From CAZABP01 sp964483245 (GTDB lineage Bacteria > Planctomycetota > UBA1135 > UBA2386), in the NCBI GenBank assembly GCA_964483245.1, contig CAZABP010000020.1:1-64000 (forward strand): 64,000 nt of DNA, written 5' to 3'. Shown one piece after another: positions 29,922-38,721 of the stretch. How positions within the stretch are numbered: position 1 is the stretch's first letter; each line of letters begins with the position of its first letter. A program made the translations under genes and the position numbers. The notes below the pieces were generated by a model, which did no database searches, was not told the DNA's origin, and saw nothing but the letters and a program-made list of their open reading frames with translations.

Positions 29922-32807
29922 TCACCTGGTCTTGTGCACCAGATCGACGTGCCACTCGCGATCCTGCGCATGGCAGACTGCGCACGACTCAGCGCCGCTC
30001 GCAGCCGTGTTCAGGTCGATGTGCGCGACCGCGGCGTCACCGTCGTGGCAAGCACCGCAGACCGCGCGCCAGGCGAGCACGGGCTGTCCTTGCGCAGTCG
30101 GATGGTTGCGCGTGCTCGGCTGGAGCCAGGCCGTGTTGCCGGAGCCGTGGCACTTGACGCAGTTGCTGACTCCGCCCGGCAGGGCCGGGAACACGACGTG
30201 TTCGTAGCTGTGCGTCGAGAAGTTGTTCGGATAAGCCGCCGAGCCGAACCCGTTCACGAGGTAGGCGGACGCATGCGTCAGGTGCTCACCCATGTGGATC
30301 GTGTGCAGCATGTTGCGGAAGTCGACCGCGACGCCGGTCGTCGGCGGCGCGTTCGGCGCGACATACTGCGTGCGGTCCTCGAACCCGGCATTGCCGTGGC
30401 AGGAGATGCAGGTGTCGAATCCGCGCCGGCCGCCGCCGTGGAAGTAGAGATCCTGGTGGCACGCGTAGCAGGCGTTCGCACTGGTGATCAGCGCATAAGG
30501 CTCGATCGACTTGGCGTCGCCGACCCGGAAATCGAGCCGCCCGCCATTCGACGTGCCGCGGTAGCTGTTGGTCTCGCCATAGGCGGACAACGTCAGATTG
30601 CGCGCCGACCACAGGGTGACCCCGTAGGTCCCGCTGGCGATCGGCTTGCCGGTCCACTTGCCGCTCGCTTCGTCGAGATCCGGCGTGTCGTTCATCGCGA
30701 GGCCGTACGTCGCCGGCAGCACGAAGTCCGTCGTGTAGCTGACCACGACGCCGACGCCATCGCCGAACTCGGTGACCTCGGTGATCTCACCGGTCACTTT
30801 GTCGAGCGTGTAGTCGGTGCCCTTGGTCTTCTGCGTCAACACGACCTCGACGACGCCGGTCGACGCCGCCCGGTCCTTGCGCAGACCGGGGGCATAGTTC
30901 GTCGTCGCGGGGGACGAGAACCACAGCCGGTTCCCCTGCACCGTCTGGATCTGCAGGTACTCGACGTCGGTGCCGGCGCCGATCCGGATGTAGTCGTTGC
31001 GCGCGAAGCCGGCCGGGTCGGCGACGTCGATCCAGTTCTGCGGCGCCTTCGCGTCGGCCGAGAGCACGCTGGCGCCGCCGGCCATCGTGTTGGTCCAGAC
31101 CGTGGTCACGGCGCCGCTGAGATCCCAGTGCGGAGCGCGTGCGGACTTGAACTTCTCACCGCCGCTCGTCGTCGACGTCCCGACGGCTTCGAGGTAGACG
31201 ACCTCGGGAATGTTCAGCTTGTAGGGCGGAGTCCCGCTGAAGGCCGCGGTCGGGATCGTCGCATTCAGCACGAGTTGGTTGTTCGACGTCGGCCCGTTCA
31301 GCACGGCGCTGACCGCGCTGATCGCCGACGGCGCGACGTCCTCACCCTTGTCGTTCGTGATGCGCACCGTCAGCTCGACTTTCTCGCCGACGTCGACCGT
31401 CTGGTCGTTGTTGTGCGTGCCCGCTTCCTTGACGGCCGTCAGCAGGAAGTGCAACCCAGGATTGAAATCGGGGTCCTTCAGCGGGTGCACGTGCGCCGCT
31501 TGCGGGGAGAGCGCCGCGGCCGTCGCGCCGTGGCACAGCAGGCAGGCCGAGTCGGTCGCCTGCGGCGGCATCGTCGACTGGTTCGCCGTGTACGGCTTCT
31601 CCCAGTCGAGGTCGTCGTGGCACGAGCCGCAGGCGCGGCGCGTCGGCTGCGAGAACGCGATGCCGCCCTGCGCGGGCGCCGTCAGCGGTCCATCCGCGTC
31701 CGGGTCGCCGTGGCAGACGTAGCAGTCGACCACGCCAGTGCGGATCGTGTCTTCCTGCGTCTTTGCCGCAGCCGCGAGCTGCGTGTAGCCGAAGTCGCGC
31801 GGCATCGCGATCGACGCTGCCGGCCAGACCGGGAACGCGACGCCCGAGTAGTCGTGCACCGAGTTGTTGCGGCCGCGGACCTGATATGGCCGCTTCGGCG
31901 CGCTGTAGTCCCGCGAGCCATCGTCCTTGGTCGCGACGCCGAGCACGGACGGAAGGTGCGCGCCAGCGTGGATCTTGTGGATCATGACCCGGAAGTCGAT
32001 CGTCAGGCCGGGGGTCGGGTCGTCGCCCGACGACACCTTGAAGTCCTCCGCGCCGGACGTGTGGCACATCAGGCAGAGCTTGACCTCGCGGCGCATGCCA
32101 CCGTGCGCGCGCAGCGACTGGTGGCACTGGTTGCAGTTGTCGTCCTTGACCACCTCGCGCGGCTCGAGCTGCGTCGCGCCGCCATACAGGAAGTCGGCCG
32201 TCACGTTGCCGGCGTCGCTGAACGACTCCGTCCCGACCGTGTACTCCCAGGTCGTGTAGAGACCCACCGTGTAGGTGCCGCCGAGCAGAGTCTTGCCTTG
32301 CAGCTCACCGTCCGCTTCGCCCAGCGCCGCGGAGTCGTTGAGCGGCGCCTGATAGACGGCCGGGATCGGCTGCGCGAACGTGTAGGTGAACGTCCCATCG
32401 GCATTCTTGACCGACCGTGTCAGCACATCCTGCTGCTCGGGGATCACGAGCTGGTAGTTGAAGCTCGGCCCGGCGACCAGGATCCGCCCGCGCGCGAAGT
32501 CCTCGAGCAGCCACGACGTGCCGTCCGACTTCTTCGTCGCCTTGAACGTGACCGACATCGCGTCGCCGGCCTGGAACGTGCCATCGGCGCCCGAGGCGCC
32601 GCCGATCGAGAGGACCGTCAGCACGATGCCGGGGGGGTCTTCACCTGGCTGCAGCTTCGTCGCAGTCTTGCCGCCGCCACCGCCCACCGGCGGGGTCGTC
32701 GTGTAGTAGTTCTCCTCCGTGCAGGACGGGAGGAGGAAGAGGAGCGAGCCGATCAGCAGACTGGCTGCCGCGTGGCTCCGGAGGGCGAGGGATCTGGGCG
32801 TCAGCAT
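29922..32807 (-). CDS. Decaheme c-type cytochrome, OmcA/MtrC family lipoprotein
   Basis: 961 residues from ATG 32807, with AGGAG 7 bases upstream. The signal peptide ends at LLPSC, giving a lipidated Cys29. Ten CxxCH motifs occur in two sets of five: CNQCH, CLMCH, CYVCH, CGSCH, CLLCH (first at residues 225-229) and CYACH, CISCH, CVKCH, CGACH, CAVCH (about 780-950). Each set begins CxxCHQxLxxHGG and contains an H-x-IH-x-G-x-H ligand segment. Beta-rich domains precede each pentaheme set. This is the OmcA/MtrC surface-cytochrome layout, in which the protein passes electrons from the outer-membrane conduit to extracellular acceptors. Family members also include reductases of unknown substrates, so the acceptor is open. 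Confidence 0.93.
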   Translation of the reverse strand: MLTPRSLALRSHAAASLLIGSLLFLLPSCTEENYYTTTPPVGGGGGKTATKLQPGEDPPGIVLTVLSIGGASGADGTFQAGDAMSVTFKATKKSDGTSWLLEDFARGRILVAGPSFNYQLVIPEQQDVLTRSVKNADGTFTYTFAQPIPAVYQAPLNDSAALGEADGELQGKTLLGGTYTVGLYTTWEYTVGTESFSDAGNVTADFLYGGATQLEPREVVKDDNCNQCHQSLRAHGGMRREVKLCLMCHTSGAEDFKVSSGDDPTPGLTIDFRVMIHKIHAGAHLPSVLGVATKDDGSRDYSAPKRPYQVRGRNNSVHDYSGVAFPVWPAASIAMPRDFGYTQLAAAAKTQEDTIRTGVVDCYVCHGDPDADGPLTAPAQGGIAFSQPTRRACGSCHDDLDWEKPYTANQSTMPPQATDSACLLCHGATAAALSPQAAHVHPLKDPDFNPGLHFLLTAVKEAGTHNNDQTVDVGEKVELTVRITNDKGEDVAPSAISAVSAVLNGPTSNNQLVLNATIPTAAFSGTPPYKLNIPEVVYLEAVGTSTTSGGEKFKSARAPHWDLSGAVTTVWTNTMAGGASVLSADAKAPQNWIDVADPAGFARNDYIRIGAGTDVEYLQIQTVQGNRLWFSSPATTNYAPGLRKDRAASTGVVEVVLTQKTKGTDYTLDKVTGEITEVTEFGDGVGVVVSYTTDFVLPATYGLAMNDTPDLDEASGKWTGKPIASGTYGVTLWSARNLTLSAYGETNSYRGTSNGGRLDFRVGDAKSIEPYALITSANACYACHQDLYFHGGGRRGFDTCISCHGNAGFEDRTQYVAPNAPPTTGVAVDFRNMLHTIHMGEHLTHASAYLVNGFGSAAYPNNFSTHSYEHVVFPALPGGVSNCVKCHGSGNTAWLQPSTRNHPTAQGQPVLAWRAVCGACHDGDAAVAHIDLNTAASGAESCAVCHAQDREWHVDLVHKTR

Positions 32808-32833
32808 GGAGCGACTCCTGGTGCGGAATCCCG

Positions 32834-32850
32834 CGCAATCTACGTGCCGC
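32834..32850 (-). promoter_or_regulatory. Predicted sigma-54 (-24/-12) promoter of the decaheme operon
   Basis: Read on the minus strand, GCGGCACGTAGATTGCG matches the consensus TGGCACG-N4-TTGC with one mismatch. GG and GC are exactly 10 bases apart. The predicted transcript starts near 32823, 16 bases before the ATG, leaving the AGGAG ribosome site inside the leader. Confidence 0.7.
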
Positions 32851-32902
32851 CTGCGGAACGGTCGAATCCGCGCTGCCATGGCCGCCCGCTGGCAGCAACA
32901 GC

Positions 32903-32938
32903 CGCGAGAATCCCCGCAGCGGTGCGAAGATTCCCGCG
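32903..32938. promoter_or_regulatory. Candidate activator-binding inverted repeat
   Basis: Arms CGCGAGAATC (32903-32912) and GATTCCCGCG (32929-32938) match at 9 of 10 positions. The centre is about 98 bases upstream of the predicted decaheme transcription start, the usual distance for an NtrC-type enhancer site. Confidence 0.35.
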
Positions 32939-32942
32939 CCCC

Positions 32943-33013
32943 GTGGCAAGGATGGGGTCTGACCCGTTTCTTGCCACCGTGGCAGGAATGGGGTCAGACC
33001 CCCTTCTTGCCAG
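32943..33013. repeat. Tandem pair of 35-base palindromes with GGGGTCAGACCC core
   Basis: Two copies, 32943-32977 and 32979-33013, each run from GTGGCA(A/G)G to (C/T)TTGCCA and carry GGGGTCTGACCC or GGGGTCAGACCC. They start 2 bases after the stop of the 13-heme cytochrome gene and could act as a terminator or transcript stabiliser. They belong to the same family as the 17175 and 21324 elements. Confidence 0.75.
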
Positions 33014-33015
33014 CG

Positions 33016-34047
33016 TCAGCGGTGGCAGACGGTACAGGGCATCCCGTTGTCGACGTGCTGCAGCGGCGCGGTGAGCCCGTGGCACTGGCGGCAGTTCATG
33101 CCTGGCAGGTGGCCCGGTGGCAGCGGCGTCGCCATCGCGTGGCTCGGCGTCGACTTGTGGCACGTGAAGCAGTCGCTCGCCTGCAGGGGCATGTGGCAGC
33201 TGACGCAGTGCATGTTGCGCGGTGTGCCGAACTGTCCGGTGTGGTTCTGCGGCAGCACCTCGCTGTGGCACCGATCACACGAGTCGGCGCGGTGGCAGGC
33301 AGCGCAGGTCTCCCGGTCCATCCGCGCGATCAGTCCGTGCCCCCGCCGGCGGAAGAACTGGTTGTGGCTCTCCGGCAGCACGTCCTGGTGGCACGTCGTG
33401 CAGGTCGACTGCGCGTGGCACAGGTCGCAGCGATCCGCGACCGCGTCCCCTTGCGCCCGCACCGCCTTGCCGTGCAGCCGCAGCCACTGATGCGCATGCG
33501 TCCCCGGCTGCCAGTCCAGGCCGACCTCGCGGTGGCAGGTGGCGCATTCGTTGGCGACCTGCTTCTGCGCGTGGCAGCGCATGCAGTCGTCCATCGTGAC
33601 CCCGACGCTGGCGTCGATCAGCTCGTTCTCCACGATCCCGTGGTGGCAGTCGGCACAGGCCTCCGGCGTCGTCACGTGCTTGAGGTGCGAGAACACGACC
33701 TCGTCCGGCAGCTCGCTCGCGCGCGCACCGCGGTAGGTCTTGCCGTCGAACAGCGCAGTCACGCGCCGGTCCTCCGGCTTCTCGGCGTCGATCTTCTTGT
33801 GGCAGAGCTGGCACTGCGCCAGGGTTGGCATCCCCGGCTCGTCTTCGGAGTCCCAATTCAGGTGGCAGTCACTGCAGTCGATCGACTCGTCCACGACGTG
33901 CCGCTGGTGGCTGAACGCGAACGGTCGCTCCGCTTCGCCGAGCGCGTCGAACACCATGCACCCGGCGACGCTCGCCAACACGAGCGCCAGCAGAACGCGT
34001 GAGCGCGCCGGCGCCGGACTCCCGGGGGCTGACTTCAGAACCGCCAT
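33016..34047 (-). CDS. 13-heme c-type cytochrome lipoprotein
   Basis: 343 residues. The signal peptide ends in the canonical lipobox VAGC (Cys30). Thirteen CxxCH motifs follow: CSDCH, CQLCH, CADCH, CMRCH, CATCH, CDLCH, CTTCH, CAACH, CDRCH, CVSCH, CFTCH, CRQCH and CTVCH. That is one heme per 24 residues, so nearly the whole chain is a heme wire. FSHQRH and FSHLKH before the first and third motifs are class III (c3/c7) cytochrome ligand patterns. The gene overlaps the barrel gene by 13 bases. In porin-cytochrome conduits an MtrA-like cytochrome fills the barrel; this is the natural candidate, though it has more hemes than MtrA (10) and is predicted to be lipidated. Confidence 0.92.
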   Translation of the reverse strand: MAVLKSAPGSPAPARSRVLLALVLASVAGCMVFDALGEAERPFAFSHQRHVVDESIDCSDCHLNWDSEDEPGMPTLAQCQLCHKKIDAEKPEDRRVTALFDGKTYRGARASELPDEVVFSHLKHVTTPEACADCHHGIVENELIDASVGVTMDDCMRCHAQKQVANECATCHREVGLDWQPGTHAHQWLRLHGKAVRAQGDAVADRCDLCHAQSTCTTCHQDVLPESHNQFFRRRGHGLIARMDRETCAACHRADSCDRCHSEVLPQNHTGQFGTPRNMHCVSCHMPLQASDCFTCHKSTPSHAMATPLPPGHLPGMNCRQCHGLTAPLQHVDNGMPCTVCHR

Positions 34048-35423
34048 GACGCCTCCAGCCGCAGGAAGTGGAACCCGTCGAAGTCGTTGTCCTCGTACTC
34101 GTACGCAAAGTTCACGCCCCAGCTGTCGTCGATCCGGTGGCGCACGCGCCCGTAGTAGGTCCGCACGTCGTCGCTCTCACGGTTCAAGAACAGGTCGTAC
34201 TTGTACAGCGCGTAATAGGTCCCGACCGACAGCAACCAGTCCTTCGCGCCGAACCGCTTGGTCAGGTCGAGGCCCCAGCTCTGCACGTCCTGGCCGTCGC
34301 TGCTCCAGACGTCGGCCGTCACGCTGAGGCGCAGCGCATCGACCAGCAGGTTGTCGAATCCGAACGTCCCGTAGTAGCGCTCGTAGTCCCGGTTGAACTC
34401 GCCGATGTCGGCATCGTCCTCGACGCGGCGCAGGTCGAAGCCGAGGGTCAGCTCCACGTCCTCGAGCATCCCCTTCGTCGCCATCGTGGTCAGCTGCCAG
34501 AACGGGTAGTAGTCGCGCAGTGCGTCGTAGAACGGATCCAGCTCCAGCACCAGGTCGCGCTGCGTCGTCAGCAGCTGGTACCAGCCGACATTGGCCGTGA
34601 ACGTCTCCTCCGGCAGGTTGGCCTGCAAGTGCGCGCGCACGTCGCGGTCGCGATCCTCGATCCGCGTGTACTGCGCGTCGAATGCGACGTGCTCGCCGAT
34701 CCGCTGCCACCAGCCGAACCCGAGCAGGTCGTTCTCGTGCCCCAGCCGCGCTTCGTCCTCGAGGTGCATGTAGTCGAAGCGCAGCCGTCCGCGGTCCCAC
34801 GGCCGCACCTGCGCATAGCCCCCGGCGGTCCAGTCCCCATCGGCCGACGATTCGTACAGGTGCGTCGACACGCCGCCGTACGCGCCGAACTGCCAGCGCG
34901 CGGAGCCGAACTCCGCCGTCTCGGCGCGCGCGCCGTCGAAGAACGCGACCTCCGGCGTCTCGTAGATCGACATGCGCCCTGCGCGCAACACGGCGAACCC
35001 ATCGACCCGGTTCAGGTCCGCATACGCCTCGTAGACGTACCCGGTCACCGAGTCCTCCCACGTGTCGGCCGAGCTGTAGAACGGCGACGTCTCCGGGCCC
35101 ACGCCGTCCATGTCCCACGCGGCGCGCCCCAGGAAGTACCCACTGACCCGGTCCTGCTCCGGATCCCCGAGGTCGAGCTGCAGCGTGCCGTACAGATCCT
35201 GGTCCGTGTCCTGCCCGGTCCAGCGCAGCCAGTACCGCGTCGACAGCTGACCCCGCAGCCACGCGCGCGGCTCGGCGGATGCCGCCGTCGGCGGCTCCTG
35301 CGCGCGTGCTTCCAACGGCGGCAGGGCACCCGGCTGCGGTGCCGGATCCTGTGCCGCGAGCGGCAAGGACATCAGCAGCACAGCGATGCAGAGCGGCGAG
35401 CTTCCGCAGCGGAGGTCGGGCAT
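34035..35423 (-). CDS. Outer-membrane beta-barrel protein (putative conduit porin)
   Basis: 462 residues. A signal peptide (LCIAVLLMSLPLAA) and a Pro/Ala-rich linker precede an amphipathic beta-strand pattern running to the C-terminus, with strands such as VELTLGFDLRRVEDD, LRLSVTADVWSSD and WGVNFAYEYEDNDFDGFHFLRLEASWRF. The last residue is Phe with alternating aromatics, the outer-membrane insertion signal. No family signature of MtrB/PioB was identified and it is shorter than MtrB. Its gene overlap with the 13-heme cytochrome argues that the two form a porin-cytochrome complex. It is preceded by a predicted sigma-54 promoter. Confidence 0.8.
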   Translation of the reverse strand: MPDLRCGSSPLCIAVLLMSLPLAAQDPAPQPGALPPLEARAQEPPTAASAEPRAWLRGQLSTRYWLRWTGQDTDQDLYGTLQLDLGDPEQDRVSGYFLGRAAWDMDGVGPETSPFYSSADTWEDSVTGYVYEAYADLNRVDGFAVLRAGRMSIYETPEVAFFDGARAETAEFGSARWQFGAYGGVSTHLYESSADGDWTAGGYAQVRPWDRGRLRFDYMHLEDEARLGHENDLLGFGWWQRIGEHVAFDAQYTRIEDRDRDVRAHLQANLPEETFTANVGWYQLLTTQRDLVLELDPFYDALRDYYPFWQLTTMATKGMLEDVELTLGFDLRRVEDDADIGEFNRDYERYYGTFGFDNLLVDALRLSVTADVWSSDGQDVQSWGLDLTKRFGAKDWLLSVGTYYALYKYDLFLNRESDDVRTYYGRVRHRIDDSWGVNFAYEYEDNDFDGFHFLRLEASWRF

Positions 35424-35450
35424 GACGAGGAAGGTCGGCGCGCGCAGCGA

Positions 35451-35467
35451 AGCAACCCGCGGGCCAG
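35451..35467 (-). promoter_or_regulatory. Predicted sigma-54 (-24/-12) promoter of the barrel/13-heme operon
   Basis: Read on the minus strand, CTGGCCCGCGGGTTGCT matches TGGCACG-N4-TTGCT with one mismatch (A to C). GG and GC are exactly 10 bases apart. The predicted start is near 35440, 17 bases before the barrel ATG; no clear Shine-Dalgarno is seen in the short leader. Confidence 0.65.
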
Positions 35468-35489
35468 CGGCGGAAACGTAAGCGCGCGC

Positions 35490-36911
<1,422 letters not shown>

Positions 36912-37061
36912 CACTGCGAAAATCTACGCGCTGCTGCGGACTTTTACCGAGCCCGGCGGCGGCGCAGGCGCCCGCGCGGGCACCCGGTGCTCCGCGACGC
37001 ACAGCGCGTGCCGGGGCGGCCGGAACTGGAAGCCCGCCCGTTATCCTGCCGCCCAACACCG

Positions 37062-38702
37062 ATGGAACCCGCCAGCAGCACGCCTGCCTCGAGGGCCGAA
37101 CCCCCCGCCGCATCGGCAGCCAGTGACCTGCAGCAGCTCCGGCGCGCGCTGATCGGCTTGACCGGCGCCGCGCCAGCCAACGACCTGTTGTTCCGCCTCG
37201 GCGAGCGGCTGGGGCGCAACGCCGCGGCACAGCTGGCGGCCCACGGTGACGAGCCGGAACTGAAGATGCGCGAGGGCCTCACGCGGCTCACCGAGCTCGG
37301 ACTCGGGCACGCGACGCTCGAGGAGTTCCGCTTCGATCCCGGCGCCAACGATTGCCACGTGCGCGGGATCGTCCGCGACGCGGGCCCTGAGATCTGCGCT
37401 GCGCACGGTGCGCCGCAGCCGACCGGCGCGATCTGCGAAGCGACCGTCGGTTACCTGACCGGCTTCACGGCTGGCATGACCGGCATCGACGTCGTCTGCT
37501 CGCCGTTCGAGTGTCCCGGCCCGTGCTCGGCCTGCGCGTGCGGCTTCGAGATCCTGCCGGCGCACCGCGCGGCCACCAGCCTGCGCGGCGAACCGGCGCC
37601 GTCGGGCAGCGCGCGGTTCTTCCTGCGCACGCTCGGGCACCGGCTCGGCAGCGCCGATCTGTCGCTCGACGAGATCGTCGAGGACAGCAGCGACGCGATC
37701 CTGCTGCTCGACAACGACGACCGGATCCGGTTCTGGAACGGCGGCGCCGAGCGGCTGTTCGGCTACCAGCGCGACGAAGTACTCGGCAGGCACGCCGAGT
37801 TCCTGCTGCCCGCGGATCTGCAACAGGCAGATGAGCTGCGGCGGCTGCAGCAGAAGACGATCGCCGACGGCGTCGTGCGCAGCCACGTCACGCGTCGGCT
37901 GCGCAAGGATGGCCAGGAACTGTGGGTCAGCCTGCACCGCGCCGTGCTGCACGATTCGGCCGGGCAGGTCGTCGGCTCGAGCGCAACGCTGCGCGACATC
38001 AGCCGCCTGCGCCGCACCGAGGAGGAGCTGACGCGCGCGCGTGGGCTCGCACTGATCGGGCAGATGGCGGCCAAGGTCGCGCATGAGGTCAAGAACCCGC
38101 TGGCCGGGATCTACGCCGCCGTGCAGCTCCTCGGCCGCGACATGCCGGTCACCGATCCGCGCCGCGCCGTGCTCGACACCGTCGGCGCCGAGATCCGCCG
38201 GCTCGACGAGACTGTCCAGGAGCTGCTGCGGTTCGCGCGGCCGGCGCCGGCGCACCTGCGCCGCGGTGATCTGCGGACGTTCGTGCAGAGTCTGGTCGAG
38301 TCGCTCGCGCACCACCCCGACGTCGCGCGGCATCGGGTCGAGGTCGCAATCGAAGACGGCGAGATGGTCTCGTTCGATGCGCGGCTGCTCGGGCAGACGC
38401 TGACCAACCTGATCCTGAACGCCGGTCAGGCGATCGAGCAGGACGGCGGGCTGATCCGCGTCGCCGCGCAGCAGGACGAGGCGGAGCTGCGCCTCGAAGT
38501 CGCCGACAGCGGCCCCGGGATCCCGCCCGACCGGTTCGAGGCGATCTTCGAACCGTTCGAGACGACGAAGGTGCGCGGCACCGGCCTCGGCCTGGCGATC
38601 GCGCGCCAGGGAGTCGAAGCGCACGGCGGCACGCTGACCGCGCGCAACGCGCAGTGCGGCGGCGCCGTGTTCACGCTCCGCATCCCGCTGCCGCGGCTCT
38701 GA
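37062..38702 (+). CDS. V4R-PAS sensor histidine kinase
   Basis: 546 residues from ATG 37062. Residues 25-170 look like a V4R (4-vinyl reductase-like) sensor domain with a closing cysteine cluster CSPFECPGPCSACAC (Cys146, 151, 155, 158, 160). A PAS domain follows at about 203-320 (DSSDAILLLDNDDRIRFWNGGAERLFGY). The HisKA box AHEVKNPL carries the phospho-acceptor His341, and the ATPase has an N box (NLILNAGQAI), G1 (VADSGPGIPP) and G2 (GTGLGLAIARQ). No membrane helix is seen, so it is probably cytoplasmic. Divergent from the NtrC-type regulator with 150 bases between them: a cognate pair. The V4R cysteines could bind metal or a small ligand. Confidence 0.93.
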   Translation: MEPASSTPASRAEPPAASAASDLQQLRRALIGLTGAAPANDLLFRLGERLGRNAAAQLAAHGDEPELKMREGLTRLTELGLGHATLEEFRFDPGANDCHVRGIVRDAGPEICAAHGAPQPTGAICEATVGYLTGFTAGMTGIDVVCSPFECPGPCSACACGFEILPAHRAATSLRGEPAPSGSARFFLRTLGHRLGSADLSLDEIVEDSSDAILLLDNDDRIRFWNGGAERLFGYQRDEVLGRHAEFLLPADLQQADELRRLQQKTIADGVVRSHVTRRLRKDGQELWVSLHRAVLHDSAGQVVGSSATLRDISRLRRTEEELTRARGLALIGQMAAKVAHEVKNPLAGIYAAVQLLGRDMPVTDPRRAVLDTVGAEIRRLDETVQELLRFARPAPAHLRRGDLRTFVQSLVESLAHHPDVARHRVEVAIEDGEMVSFDARLLGQTLTNLILNAGQAIEQDGGLIRVAAQQDEAELRLEVADSGPGIPPDRFEAIFEPFETTKVRGTGLGLAIARQGVEAHGGTLTARNAQCGGAVFTLRIPLPRL

Positions 38703-38721
38703 GTCTGTTCCTGAGTCGCGC

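Noticed and set aside
32943..33013. The two GGGGTC(A/T)GACCC palindromes as binding sites of the NtrC-type activator
   Set aside because: They lie at enhancer distance, but the same core occurs at 17175 and 21324 near unrelated genes, so a dispersed repeat is the simpler reading. The separate inverted repeat at 32903-32938 is kept as the candidate site.
29598..33074. A 1158-codon open frame on the + strand across the cytochrome region
   Set aside because: It is antisense to the decaheme gene, is Arg/Val-rich without domain patterns, and the opposite strand shows ten CxxCH motifs and a signal peptide. High GC content commonly opens such frames.
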